This document shows, piece by piece, positions 8,051 to 19,321 of a stretch of DNA of 64,000 nt. The notes beneath the pieces are model-generated. The model was not told the origin of the DNA. It did no database searches and saw nothing but the letters and a program-made list of their open reading frames with translations. The position numbers and the translations under genes are program-made. The stretch's first letter is position 1, and the number at the start of each line of letters is the position of its first letter. The stretch covers positions 62,001 through 126,000 of the forward strand of contig NZ_SMNQ01000002.1 in assembly GCF_004353505.1 (NCBI RefSeq). Reading direction: 5' to 3'. This DNA is from Streptomyces sp. WAC05374 (GTDB lineage Bacteria > Actinomycetota > Actinomycetes > Streptomycetales > Streptomycetaceae).

Positions 8051-8520
8051 TGGAGGTGACGCTGCGCGCGGTACGGGAGAGCGACCTGCCGTTCTTCCAC
8101 GAGCCGACCCAGGACCCGGACGCCCGGTGGATGGCGGCCCTCACGGCCGCCGGCCCGGTCGACCGCGCCCGGTCCGACGCGCACTGGGCGCGGCTGCTCG
8201 CCTCCGACGCCGTCGTGCGGACGGTGCTCGCGGACGGGCGGGTGGCCGGCCACACGGCGGTGTACGGGCCGCCGCACCAGCGGGAGGTGACGTACACCAT
8301 CGGCCGCGCCCACTGGGGGCGGGGCGTCGCCACCGCCGCCCTGCGCGCGCTGCTCGACGCCGTACCGGCGCGGCCGCTGCACGCCCGTGCCGCCGCCGAC
8401 AACACGGGCTCGCTGCGGGTCCTGGAGAAGTGCGGCTCCGTCGTCACCGGCCACGACCGGGGCTTCGCGCACGCCCGGGGTGAGGAGACCGACGAGGTGC
8501 TCCTCCTCCTCGGCGGCTGA
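8050..8520 (+). CDS. GNAT-family N-acetyltransferase
   Basis: 156 residues, a complete RimJ/RimL-like GNAT fold. The start LRAVRESDLPFFHEPTQDP is the usual first strand and helix. The acetyl-CoA loop is IGRAHWGRGVATAALRALL, matching the Q/R-x-x-G-x-G/A signature, and ARAAADNTGSLRVLEKCG is the conserved N-x-x-S-x-R-V-x-E-K-x-G segment. The start overlaps the IclR stop (TGATG), so the two are translationally coupled. The substrate is unknown; N-terminal protein acetylation or small-molecule acetylation are both possible. Confidence 0.88.
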   Translation: MEVTLRAVRESDLPFFHEPTQDPDARWMAALTAAGPVDRARSDAHWARLLASDAVVRTVLADGRVAGHTAVYGPPHQREVTYTIGRAHWGRGVATAALRALLDAVPARPLHARAAADNTGSLRVLEKCGSVVTGHDRGFAHARGEETDEVLLLLGG

Positions 8521-8523
8521 GGG

Positions 8524-8545
8524 GCCTCCGCCGCGCGGCGGAGGC
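8524..8545 (+). terminator. Hairpin terminator after GNAT gene
   Basis: A perfect inverted repeat with arms GCCTCCGCCG and CGGCGGAGGC and a 2-base loop starts 3 bp after the stop codon. It has no T tract, as is usual in this GC range. Confidence 0.6.
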
Positions 8546-8599
8546 GGTTCACCGGCGGGCAGGACGCGCGGGGGCCACCGCCGGCGGGAGCGTGGGGGC

Positions 8600-9544
8600 A
8601 TGACGACAACGGTCCCGTTCCCGACGCCCGGCCCCGCCCGCCGGCTGCTGCGCGCCCTCGCCATCGTGTCCTGCGTGCCCTACCTGACCTTCAAGGTCGC
8701 CTGGGTGGCCGGCAGCCGCGTCGGCATCCCCGACGGCAGCGTGCTGCTGGACAACCCCGGCCTGATGGCCGCCCTCAACACGGTGACGGTGCTGATGGAC
8801 GCGGCCGTCGTCGTCCTGGCGCTGCTGTTCACCCAGCGCTGGGGGCTGCGGGTGAGGGCATGGCTGCTGGCGTTCCCCATGTGGGTGGCGACCGGCCTGC
8901 TGTCGCCGATCATGGTCGCCTACCCGGCCCAGATGGCGGCCGGGCGCTCCGCGCCCGCCGAACCCTTCCTCGACGCATGGGTCTTCCCCGTCGTCTACGG
9001 CGGCTTCATCGTGCAGGGCCTCACCCTCGGCACGCTGTTCGTGCTGTACGCCCGCGACCGCTGGAGCCGGGTGTGGCGGGGGCGCGTGCGGGACCTGTCC
9101 CCCGCGCTGTTCCGGCCCGCCGAACGGGCGGTGGCGGTGGCGGTGTCGCTGCTGCTGATGGTGCCGGCGGCGGTGCACGTGCTGTGGCTCTCGGGCTCGC
9201 CCCGGGGCCTGTCGGCCGGCCGGATCGCGGAACGCACCAGCGACTTCCACATCCTGGAGGGCGCGCGCCTGCTGTTCGTGGCCGCCGCCGTGGCGGGTGT
9301 GCTGATGCTGGTGTTCCGCCTGGGGCGGTCGCTTCCGGTGAAGGTGCCGCTGGCCCTCGCCTGGATCGGTTCGAGCGGCGTGGGCTGCTGGGGCGGCTGG
9401 CTGCTGTTCGCCGCCCTGATGCCGCAGACCGATCCCGCGGAGGAGGCCACGGCGGCGATGACGCTGGCTTACGCTGGCGAAATGATCACGGGGGTACTGC
9501 TGGGCTGCTGCGTGGCCGTCCTGCTGCGGCGGCGCGCCGCATGA
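8600..9544 (+). CDS. Polytopic membrane protein of unknown function, first gene of two-component operon
   Basis: 314 residues with roughly seven to eight hydrophobic segments: around residues 15-35, 52-75, 87-105, 128-150, 173-195, 215-240, 250-270 and 290-308. I find no enzyme motif or known transport signature. The gene overlaps the histidine kinase gene by ATGA at 9541-9544, so it is translationally coupled to it. A sensing partner of the kinase is a reasonable inference. The kinase itself carries a similar multi-span N-terminal region. Unrecognised family. Confidence 0.75.
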   Translation: MTTTVPFPTPGPARRLLRALAIVSCVPYLTFKVAWVAGSRVGIPDGSVLLDNPGLMAALNTVTVLMDAAVVVLALLFTQRWGLRVRAWLLAFPMWVATGLLSPIMVAYPAQMAAGRSAPAEPFLDAWVFPVVYGGFIVQGLTLGTLFVLYARDRWSRVWRGRVRDLSPALFRPAERAVAVAVSLLLMVPAAVHVLWLSGSPRGLSAGRIAERTSDFHILEGARLLFVAAAVAGVLMLVFRLGRSLPVKVPLALAWIGSSGVGCWGGWLLFAALMPQTDPAEEATAAMTLAYAGEMITGVLLGCCVAVLLRRRAA

Positions 9545-10788
9545 GGGCCGCCGGGGCGCTGCTGGGGCGGCGGGCGCGGCTGCGGTGGGTGCATCTGATC
9601 CTGGGTGGCGCGCTGCTGATGCCGTACTGGCTGCTGGGGACGATCGTCGTGGCGCCGTTCGTGGACGGGGCGGGGATGTTCTCCAACTCCCTGGCCGTGC
9701 AGTTCGGGGCGTACGGGGTGGCGCTGCCGCTGGCCGCCGTGACGGCGCTGTTCCCGCTCGCCCGGCCCATGTCGGTGGCGGTGGCACGGACGCTGTGCGG
9801 GGTCCCGGCGGAGCGGTTCGCGGACGGGCCGGCCAGGTCGCGGGCGGCGAGGGGGCGCACGGCCGGCTGGGTCACGCTGCACGTGGGGCTCGGCGGGCTG
9901 GTGAGCGGGGCGTCGCTGGCGCTGCCGCCGTTCGCGGTGACCGTCATGCTGCTGCCCTTCTCCGGGGCGCTGCGGGAGGCGGCGACCGACGCGTTCGGGT
10001 GGCTGGACCAGCGGTGGCTGGTGTACGGCGGGGTGCCCGCGGGGCTGGCGATGCTGGTCGCGCTCGCGGCGGCGGCGGCCGGGGCGGGGGCGCTGCTGGC
10101 CCGTCAGGCACCGCTGCTGCTCGGCCCGACGCCCGCGGACAAGCTGGCGGCGGCGGAGCGGCGCGCGGCCGAACTGGCCGTGCGCAACCGCCTCGCCCGG
10201 GAGCTGCACGACTCGGTGGGGCACGCGCTGAGCGCCGTAACGCTCCAGGCGGGGGCGGCGCGCACGGTGCTCGACAGCGACCCCGCGTTCGTCCGGGAGG
10301 CGCTGGCGGCCATCGAGGAGACCACGCGCCGCACGGTCGGTGAACTGGACGCCGTGCTGGGCCTGCTGCGGCAGGGCGAGGACGACGGGGACCTGCCCGG
10401 GCGGCCCGGCCTGGAGGCGCTGGACGCGCTGCTGACGGCGACCGGCCGGCACGTGTCGCTGACCGTGCGGGGCGGTGACATGGCCGGCGTACCGGAGCCG
10501 GTGTCCCGCGAGGCGTACCGGATCGTCCAGGAGGGCCTGGCCAACGCGGCCCGGCACGCGGCCGGGGAGCGGGTGGCCGTGGCTCTCGGGCGGGACGGGG
10601 ACGCATTGGAGATCACCGTGGAGAACCCGCTGCCCGCCCGGCCCCCGGTCGCCCGCCCCGGCGGCGGTCGCGGCCTGCGGGGCGTCGGCGAGCGGGCGCG
10701 GCTGCTGGGCGGCACCGCCGCGGCCCGGCCCGTGGACGGCGTGTGGCGGCTGACGGCCCGGCTGCCGCTGAAGGGGGAGGCACGATGA
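9541..10788 (+). CDS. Histidine kinase (HisKA_3 / NarL-type partner), membrane-bound
   Basis: 415 residues from the ATG at 9541. Four or five transmembrane spans occupy about residues 15-195 and no large periplasmic domain is visible. The dimerisation domain follows, with the phospho-acceptor His at residue 223 in RLARELHDSVGHALSAVT and the following helix TTRRTVGELDAVLGLLR. The C-terminal ATPase domain has the N box in YRIVQEGLANAARHA and the G-rich GGGRGLRGVGERARLLGG. It should phosphorylate the response regulator encoded next, whose start overlaps its stop (ATGA). The signal may be membrane-related. Confidence 0.92.
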   Translation: MRAAGALLGRRARLRWVHLILGGALLMPYWLLGTIVVAPFVDGAGMFSNSLAVQFGAYGVALPLAAVTALFPLARPMSVAVARTLCGVPAERFADGPARSRAARGRTAGWVTLHVGLGGLVSGASLALPPFAVTVMLLPFSGALREAATDAFGWLDQRWLVYGGVPAGLAMLVALAAAAAGAGALLARQAPLLLGPTPADKLAAAERRAAELAVRNRLARELHDSVGHALSAVTLQAGAARTVLDSDPAFVREALAAIEETTRRTVGELDAVLGLLRQGEDDGDLPGRPGLEALDALLTATGRHVSLTVRGGDMAGVPEPVSREAYRIVQEGLANAARHAAGERVAVALGRDGDALEITVENPLPARPPVARPGGGRGLRGVGERARLLGGTAAARPVDGVWRLTARLPLKGEAR

Positions 10789-11450
10789 TCCGGATCGTCC
10801 TGGCGGACGACGAGCGGATGGTCCGCACCGCGCTGCGCGTCATCCTGGACGCCGAGCCGGACCTGGAGGTGGTCGGGGAGGCGTCGACCGGCGCGGAGGC
10901 CGTGTCCGTGGTGCGCGAGCTGCATCCGGACGTGGTGCTGATGGACGTGCGGATGCCGGAGCTCGACGGCATCCGCGCCACGGAGCGGATCGCCGCGTCG
11001 GCGCCGGAGCCGGCGCCCCGCGTCCTGGTGGTGACCACCTTCGAGAACGACAGCTACGTGTACGACGCGCTGCGCGCCGGGGCGGCCGGGTTCCTGCTGA
11101 AGCGGGCGGCGGCGGAGGACCTGGTGGCGGCGGTCCGGCTGGTGGCGCGCAGCGACTCGCTGCTGTACCCGGCGGCGCTGCGGGGCCTGGCGGCCGAGTA
11201 CGCGCGCCACCGCCCGGCGCCCGCCCCGCCGTGGGTGGCGCGGCTGACCGAGCGGGAGGCGGAGGTGCTGCGGCTGATGGCGGCGGGCCTGACCAACGCG
11301 GAGATCGCCCGGCACCTCGGGGTCGGCCCGGCGACGGCGAAGACCCATGTGGCGGCGGTGCTGGCCAAGACGGGGGCGCGGGACCGCACCCAGGCGGTGA
11401 TCGCGGCGTACGAGTCGGGGTTCATCAGCCCGTCCGGCCCGCGTGGATGA
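10785..11450 (+). CDS. NarL/FixJ-family response regulator
   Basis: 221 residues. The receiver domain starts IRIVLADDERMVRTAL with the acidic pair. The phospho-acceptor is Asp54 in VVLMDVRMPELDG. The switch Thr lies in VVTTFENDSYVYDAL, and the Lys is in GFLLKRAAAEDL. After a short linker the LuxR-type HTH spans RLTEREAEVLRLMAAGLTN and IARHLGVGPATAKTHVAAVL. It is coupled to the kinase gene by an ATGA overlap. Targets are unknown. The next gene downstream encodes a penicillin-binding protein preceded by a small inverted repeat. Confidence 0.94.
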   Translation: MIRIVLADDERMVRTALRVILDAEPDLEVVGEASTGAEAVSVVRELHPDVVLMDVRMPELDGIRATERIAASAPEPAPRVLVVTTFENDSYVYDALRAGAAGFLLKRAAAEDLVAAVRLVARSDSLLYPAALRGLAAEYARHRPAPAPPWVARLTEREAEVLRLMAAGLTNAEIARHLGVGPATAKTHVAAVLAKTGARDRTQAVIAAYESGFISPSGPRG

Positions 11451-11476
11451 ACGTTTCCTGAGAAAACCGGCATCCC

Positions 11477-11491
11477 GGAACCCGGTGTTCC
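11477..11491 (+). promoter_or_regulatory. Inverted repeat upstream of PBP gene
   Basis: GGAAC-CCGGT-GTTCC is a perfect 5-bp inverted repeat 25 bp upstream of the PBP start codon and 27 bp after the response-regulator stop. It could be an operator for the adjacent response regulator. The gap has no clear terminator, so read-through from the two-component genes is also possible. Confidence 0.35.
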
Positions 11492-11515
11492 ACCGTGTTC
11501 GTCCTGGAGAGCGGG

Positions 11516-12964
11516 ATGAACAAGACGATCAGAAGAAGCGCCGTCTTCACCCTGCTGCTGGTGTTCGCCCTGCTGCTCCGGGCGACCTGGGTGCAGGCGT
11601 ACGAGGCCAGGGCGCTCGCGGACGACAAGCACAACCGGCGGAACGTCATCGCGCAGTACGCCCATCCGCTCGGCGACATCGTCGTGGCCGGCTCGCCGGT
11701 CACCGGATCGAAGGAGACGAAGGGCGGGGACCTCCGCCACAAGCGCACGTACGAGGACGGCGAGCTGTACGCCGCCGTGACCGGCTACAGCTCGCAGGCG
11801 TACGGGTCGAACCAGCTCGAGGGCATCTACTCCACGGTGCTGGACGGCACGGACCCCCGGCTGGGGAACCCGCTCGACGCGCTCACCGGCAAGCGGGCGG
11901 ACCCCGGTGACGTGCTGACGACCATCGACCCGGCGGTGCAGAAGGCCGGGTTCGAGGCGCTGGGCGACGTCAAGGGCGCGGCCGTCGCGCTCGACCCTCG
12001 GACCGGGCGCGTCCTCGGCATGGTCAGCACCCCGTCGTACGACCCGTCGGAGATCGCCGGGTCGGTGGACGGTGACGCCTGGGAGAAGCTGACCACCGAC
12101 AAGGACAAGCCGCTGGTGAACCGGGCGATCCGGCAGCCGGTGGCACCCGGCTCGACGTTCAAGCTGGTCGTCGCGGCGGCGGCGCTGGAGAACGGGCTGT
12201 ACGGGTCGGTCGACGAGCCCACGCGGAGCGAGAACCCGTACCGCATGCCGGGCACCGTCACCGACCTGGAGAACGAGAACCCCTCGGCCCCGTGCGAGAA
12301 CGCCACCATCCGCGTCGCGCTCCAGTACTCCTGCAACAACGTCTTCGGCAAGATGGCCGTCGACCTGGGCAAGGACAAGGTCCGGGCGATGGCGGAGAAG
12401 TTCGGCTTCAACGACGAGGAACAGGACGTGCCGGTACGCGCCTACCCCAGCGTCTACCCCTCCACGATGGACAAGGCGCAGACGGCGATGTCGGGCATCG
12501 GGCAGTTCGACGTGACGGCCACACCGCTCCAGATGGCCAAGGTGTCGGCCGCCATCGCCAACGACGGTCTGCTGGCGGCGCCGCACATGGTGTCCCGGGT
12601 GGTGGACGCGGACGGCGACACCCTGAACGCGTTCGAGGACGGGCAGACGCGCCGGATCGTCTCCTCCTCCACCGCCGCGCAACTGCGCAGCGCCATGGTC
12701 ACGGTCGTCGAGGAGGGCACGGGGTCCAACGCCGGGGTCGACGGCGCGGAGGTGGGCGGCAAGACGGGCACGGCCCAGCGCGGGGTGGACAACAGCGAGA
12801 AGCCGTACGCCTGGTTCACCTCGTACGCCAAGGACAAGGAGACCGGCGAGGAGGTCGCGGTCGCGGTGCTGATCGAGGACTCCAACGCCCGGCGGGCGGA
12901 GGTCAGCGGCAATGGGCTGGCGGCCCCGGTGGCGCAGAAGATGATGGCCGCCGCGCTGGCGTAG
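11516..12964 (+). CDS. Class B penicillin-binding protein (D,D-transpeptidase)
   Basis: 482 residues, started at the ATG with the GGAGA ribosome-binding site. One N-terminal membrane anchor (residues 5-25) is followed by a short dimerisation region and the transpeptidase domain. The catalytic motifs are all present: Ser213 in PGSTFKLV (SxxK), SCN at residue 272 in QYSCNNVFG, and KTGT at 416 in GGKTGTAQ. At about 480 residues it resembles the shorter PbpA-type proteins, not FtsI. It would cross-link peptidoglycan outside the membrane. Its place behind a two-component system suggests expression tied to envelope status. Confidence 0.92.
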   Translation: MNKTIRRSAVFTLLLVFALLLRATWVQAYEARALADDKHNRRNVIAQYAHPLGDIVVAGSPVTGSKETKGGDLRHKRTYEDGELYAAVTGYSSQAYGSNQLEGIYSTVLDGTDPRLGNPLDALTGKRADPGDVLTTIDPAVQKAGFEALGDVKGAAVALDPRTGRVLGMVSTPSYDPSEIAGSVDGDAWEKLTTDKDKPLVNRAIRQPVAPGSTFKLVVAAAALENGLYGSVDEPTRSENPYRMPGTVTDLENENPSAPCENATIRVALQYSCNNVFGKMAVDLGKDKVRAMAEKFGFNDEEQDVPVRAYPSVYPSTMDKAQTAMSGIGQFDVTATPLQMAKVSAAIANDGLLAAPHMVSRVVDADGDTLNAFEDGQTRRIVSSSTAAQLRSAMVTVVEEGTGSNAGVDGAEVGGKTGTAQRGVDNSEKPYAWFTSYAKDKETGEEVAVAVLIEDSNARRAEVSGNGLAAPVAQKMMAAALA

Positions 12965-12965
12965 C

Positions 12966-13006
12966 CCCCCGCCGCCCGGCGCCGCGCGGGCGCCGGGCGG
13001 CGGGGG
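12966..13006 (+). terminator. Strong bidirectional terminator between PBP and rox
   Basis: Perfect 18-bp arms (12966-12983 and 12989-13006, all G/C) with a 5-base loop GCGCG begin directly at the PBP stop. It lies between convergent genes and can serve both. Confidence 0.8.
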
Positions 13007-13047
13007 CGGGCTCGGCCGGTGGCGGCGCGGGGCCGCGGGGAGCCCGT

Positions 13048-15704
<2,657 letters not shown>

Positions 15705-15707
15705 ACG

Positions 15708-15745
15708 GGGAGCGCTCCCGCCGCTGGGCGGGCGGGGGCGCTCCC
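15708..15745 (+). terminator. Hairpin between AraC/GyrI-like gene and cellulase gene
   Basis: GGGAGCGC (15708-15715) can pair with GCGCTCCC (15738-15745), and the first arm also lies in the local palindrome GGGAGCGCTCCC. It sits 4 bp after a stop codon and between convergent genes. The local palindrome shares the CebR core but has G and G instead of T and A at its ends. Confidence 0.6.
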
Positions 15746-15757
15746 GGTGGGCTCGGG

Positions 15758-17917
15758 TCAGGCGGGCGGTGCGCCCCAGGCGAGGGCGGTGCCGGTGTAC
15801 GCGGGGATCGCCGGGGCGTCGGTGTACGCGGTCGGCGCCGAACGGCTGTGGTCGTCGGCCTCGTCGAAGGCGGACCAGTCGGTCTTGCTCATCCGGAGCT
15901 GGATGTCCCCGGTGTCCCTCCCGGCCGCCAGGGACCCGGAGGCGAAGGTCACCTCCAGGTAGGCGTCCGCCCCCGTGACGGGCGTGGCCAGCGGGACGAC
16001 CCGGAGCCGCACCTGGGCGCAGCCCACCGCGGCGTGGTCGCACCACGCGCTCACCGCGGGCGAGCCACCGTCCCGGGTGAAGTAGTAGCGCACCGACACG
16101 GTGCCGAGGTCGAGCGCGGACGAGCCGGTGTTGACGACCTGGAGCCCCGGCCGGATGGCGTTGTCCGTGGTGGACGCGTCATTGTTGCGGTACCGCACCT
16201 TCACCGTGCCCGGCGGGCCGCCGGACGCCTCGGTCGTGACGCTCAGGGCGGCGGACGGCGCCGACACGTTGCCCGCCGCGTCCCGGGCGCGGACCGTGTA
16301 GCTGTACGCGGTGGCGGGGGCGAGCCCGGTGTCGGTGTACGCGGTGCCGGTGACCGGCGCGGCGTTCACCCTGGTCGTGCCCCGGTACACGTCGTAACCG
16401 GTCACCCGGACGTTGTCGGTGGCCGCCGTCCAGGACAGCGAGACGGTGGTGGGTGTCCTGCCCGTGCCGGTCAGGCCGGCCGGGGCGGTGGGCGCGGTGG
16501 TGTCGGCCGGGTCGCCGGGGCCGCCGTCGCCGTACACCTCGCGGAGACTGACGCCCGTGGTGCTGCCCGCGCCGCCCAGCGGCACCTCGTGGTCGAGGCT
16601 GACGAACCTGCCGCCGTGCTGCCACAGCGCGGGCTTCAGCAGGGCGTACTTCTGCTCGTCCCAGGACTTCCAGTCGCCGAGCAGCAGCCCGCCGGTGTCG
16701 CCGGAGTTCGGGTTGAGGCACCAGAAGGTCTGGTGGATGCGGTGCTCGACGACGAGGTCGCGCAGGGCGGTCATCCACTTCTGGTTCGGGCCGCCGTCGA
16801 GGAAGCCGCCCCATTCGCCGATGAGGAGCGGCGACCTGTTCTCCTTGTGCAGGTAGAGCCAGTTGGGGTCCCAGACGTCACGCTCGAGGGTCGTGCGGTT
16901 CCAGTCGCCGGTGAACCAGGGCTGGGCGTGCACGAGCGGCCCGTAGTCGTGCGGGGAGTACACGAGCTGGTCACTGTGGGCGCCCAGGTCGACGGGGTGG
17001 TCGCGGACGCCGCGCAGATTGCCGCCCCACCAGGTGGAGTGGTAGTCGGCCGGGGTGGTGGACGTCCAGCCCACGCCGGCCTTCGGGTACACCTCGATGC
17101 CCTCGCACAGCACGAGCAGGTGGGGGTTGACGGCGAGGATGCGCCTGCCGGCGGTCTCGCAGGCGTACTTGAAGTTGTCCTGGTCGGCCGAGCCGTCCCA
17201 CTTGGCGCGCGGGGTCTCGTTCGCCCGGCCGTGGGGCTCGTTCTTGACGTCCACGGCGACGAGGGTGTCGTCCTGGCGGTAGCGGGCGGCCACCCATTCC
17301 CAGGCGGTGTGGGACTGCTCGGGCGTGATGGCGCCCTTCCACCACACCGGGTACACGTGGCCGGAGTTGTCGGCCTCCGCGCTGTGCACGTCCAGCATGA
17401 CCTTGATGCCGTACTGCTTGCACAGGGCGAGCCAGAAGTCGAAGATCTCCAGCGACGTCTTGCCGGCCAGCTCGGGGTTGGCGTGGGTGTTGACGTGGGG
17501 GACGGTGGCCCGGCCGTCCCTCCACTCCAGCAGGAGCTGGGTGGAGACGGGTACGCGGACGATGTTGATGCCCCGGTCGGCCATCGACCTGGTGATGCCG
17601 GTGATGTTGCCGGACCACAGGCCGTGGAAGACCCGCTCGGTGGCGTTGAAGCCGAACCAGTTGGTGCCGGTGAGCCACACCTCGTCGCCGTTCGCGTCGA
17701 CGATCCGGTTGCCCTCGGTGTGCAGCCAGTCGTCCCCGGGAGCGGCGGCGGCCGCCGCCCCCGGGACGCCGGACGGGGTGGAACCGGAATGGGTGGCGCC
17801 GGGCCGGCCGGCGTTCGCCGGGGCGGCGGTCGCCAGCAGCCCCGCGGCGATCACTGAGGCCGCCAGCGCGCGCAGGCGCCGGAGCCGGCCTCGGGTCGGT
17901 ACTCGTGACAGTCCCAC
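15758..17917 (-). CDS. Secreted cellulase, GH5-FN3-CBM3
   Basis: 719 residues from the GTG at 17917, chosen for its GGAAGGG ribosome-binding site over an upstream TTG. A signal peptide (RLRRLRALAAS... AAPANA, residues 1-36) leads to a GH5 domain at about 60-440. Its acid/base Glu is Glu227 in VAVDVKNEPHG and its nucleophile Glu368 in LLIGEWGGF. A fibronectin III domain spans about 472-563 (TVSLSWTAATDNVRVTGYDV). A C-terminal CBM3 (KVRYRNNDASTTDNAI onward) targets crystalline cellulose. It should cut beta-1,4-glucan outside the cell. A perfect CebR operator upstream predicts induction by cellobiose/cellotriose. Confidence 0.93.
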   Translation of the reverse strand: MGLSRVPTRGRLRRLRALAASVIAAGLLATAAPANAGRPGATHSGSTPSGVPGAAAAAAPGDDWLHTEGNRIVDANGDEVWLTGTNWFGFNATERVFHGLWSGNITGITRSMADRGINIVRVPVSTQLLLEWRDGRATVPHVNTHANPELAGKTSLEIFDFWLALCKQYGIKVMLDVHSAEADNSGHVYPVWWKGAITPEQSHTAWEWVAARYRQDDTLVAVDVKNEPHGRANETPRAKWDGSADQDNFKYACETAGRRILAVNPHLLVLCEGIEVYPKAGVGWTSTTPADYHSTWWGGNLRGVRDHPVDLGAHSDQLVYSPHDYGPLVHAQPWFTGDWNRTTLERDVWDPNWLYLHKENRSPLLIGEWGGFLDGGPNQKWMTALRDLVVEHRIHQTFWCLNPNSGDTGGLLLGDWKSWDEQKYALLKPALWQHGGRFVSLDHEVPLGGAGSTTGVSLREVYGDGGPGDPADTTAPTAPAGLTGTGRTPTTVSLSWTAATDNVRVTGYDVYRGTTRVNAAPVTGTAYTDTGLAPATAYSYTVRARDAAGNVSAPSAALSVTTEASGGPPGTVKVRYRNNDASTTDNAIRPGLQVVNTGSSALDLGTVSVRYYFTRDGGSPAVSAWCDHAAVGCAQVRLRVVPLATPVTGADAYLEVTFASGSLAAGRDTGDIQLRMSKTDWSAFDEADDHSRSAPTAYTDAPAIPAYTGTALAWGAPPA

Positions 17918-17963
17918 TGTGTGCCCTTCCGTCGGTTGGCGGGACGACAAGCACGTACAGGAG

Positions 17964-17977
17964 TGGGAGCGCTCCCA
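17964..17977 (-). promoter_or_regulatory. CebR operator
   Basis: TGGGAGCGCTCCCA is a perfect 14-bp palindrome and is the established binding sequence of the LacI-family repressor CebR in Streptomyces. It lies 47 bp upstream of the cellulase start, where bound CebR would block transcription until cello-oligosaccharides are present. cebR itself is not in the window. Confidence 0.93.
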
Positions 17978-18043
17978 GCAGTGTTGTTCATGAAGCCAGG
18001 CGCCACAGGAGCTGTCAACCTTCCCGGCAGGACCGGCAGGCCC

Positions 18044-19318
18044 TCAGCGGACCTTTCCGGCTCCCGCCCGGGCGCGCACGAGCCCCGGCACCGCGCGGGC
18101 GTCGTCGACCCTGGTGCGCAGGGCCGGTGTCCATCCGGCGCCCGTGCGCAGCGTGTCCCCCGGGTTCAGCGCGTTGTGCGCGGCGACGAGGTCGACCGCC
18201 CGGCCGTTGACACGGTTGTCCACGGCGGTGAGCGGCGCGTCCTTCCACTTCTTCAGGATCCTGCCGGCGTCGGCCCCGGCGGGCAGAGTGAAGGCGTTCT
18301 TCTCCGCGTACAGCCGCGACTCGTACCCGACGCCGAGGCTGTACGCGTAGGCGGACCCCACCACGTAGTGGTTGTTGTACGCGTCGACCTGTCCGAAGCG
18401 GACGCGCGGGGCACGCTCGACGACCCCCGTGAACAGGTTGTGGTGCAGCGTGACCTTCAGCCTGCCCGCGTCGGTCGCGGCGGCGCTGTCGCTGTTGCCG
18501 ATCATCAGCGTCTTGTCGTGGTCGGCGAAGACGTTCCAGGACGCGGTGACGTGGTTCGCGCCGCGCACGATGTCCAGCTCGCCGTCGTGCCGCTGGTGGA
18601 TCTCCCCGAAGTGGCGCGGGAACGAGCTGTCGGGATACCGCCCGTCGGTGAAGGTGTTGTGGTCGATCCACACGTGCGTGGCGCCGTGCACGACCATCGC
18701 GTCGTACTCGGAGTTCCAGGCCCCGGTCGCACCGTCCGTGGGGTCCCACTGGGGGAAGCAGTCGAGCGGGCTCTCCAGGGTGAGGTTGCGGACGATGACG
18801 TTGTCGACGTCCCGGATCTGGAGGCTGCCGCCCGTGATCCCCGCGTTCCGGCCCACACCGATGATGGTGGTGTCGGCCGGCACGTACGCCTTGACGGCCC
18901 GGCCCTGGGCGGCGGCGGAGGCGGCGCGCAGGTCCTCCTGGGGACCGCTGACGGGGGTGTCGCGGCCCCAGACGGCGGGGTCGTAGTCGGCGAGGTACCG
19001 CGCGAAGTCGTAGCCGTCGGCCTCGAACGCCTCACAGCCGCCCTCGGTGGCGTTCAGGGTGCCCACCACCCGGATGATCCTCGGGGCGCTGCCACCGGCC
19101 GTCAGCGCGGCCGTGAACTCGGCCCAGGTCCTGACCGTGTGGGTGTGCGCGGCATCGGCGGCGGCACCGCCCGTGGTGCCCGCGCCCTCGGAGGCCCAGC
19201 CGTCGCCGGCGGGCAGGGTCCGGCGGGCGGGGTCGGCCGCGTGGGCGGGGGCGGTCATGAGCGCCAACAGGACGGCGGTGCAGCCGGCGAGCGATGCCGC
19301 CACGGGTCTCGTACGCAT
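18044..19318 (-). CDS. Secreted pectate lyase (PL1 family)
   Basis: 424 residues with a Sec signal peptide (LAGCTAVLLALMTAPAHA). The body is a right-handed beta-helix of the pectate lyase PL1/PelC type. The family segments are visible: VWIDHNTFTDG is the vWiDH region, and LHHNLFTGVVERAPRVRFGQ holds the catalytic-side Arg and the R-x-P-R motif before VDAYNNHYV. It cleaves alpha-1,4-polygalacturonate by beta-elimination with Ca2+ outside the cell. It starts 3 bp after the acetylesterase gene and probably shares its mRNA. It is the last gene of the pectin series. Confidence 0.92.
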   Translation of the reverse strand: MRTRPVAASLAGCTAVLLALMTAPAHAADPARRTLPAGDGWASEGAGTTGGAAADAAHTHTVRTWAEFTAALTAGGSAPRIIRVVGTLNATEGGCEAFEADGYDFARYLADYDPAVWGRDTPVSGPQEDLRAASAAAQGRAVKAYVPADTTIIGVGRNAGITGGSLQIRDVDNVIVRNLTLESPLDCFPQWDPTDGATGAWNSEYDAMVVHGATHVWIDHNTFTDGRYPDSSFPRHFGEIHQRHDGELDIVRGANHVTASWNVFADHDKTLMIGNSDSAAATDAGRLKVTLHHNLFTGVVERAPRVRFGQVDAYNNHYVVGSAYAYSLGVGYESRLYAEKNAFTLPAGADAGRILKKWKDAPLTAVDNRVNGRAVDLVAAHNALNPGDTLRTGAGWTPALRTRVDDARAVPGLVRARAGAGKVR

Positions 19319-19321
19319 TTC

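Noticed and set aside
15707..15720. Second CebR box after the AraC/GyrI-like gene (GGGAGCGCTCCC core)
   Set aside because: The flanking bases are G and G instead of T and A, and it forms part of a terminator-like hairpin between convergent genes, where an operator would serve no promoter.
17918..17950. TTG start at 17950 for the cellulase
   Set aside because: The GTG at 17917 has a good ribosome-binding site and starts immediately before a normal signal peptide.
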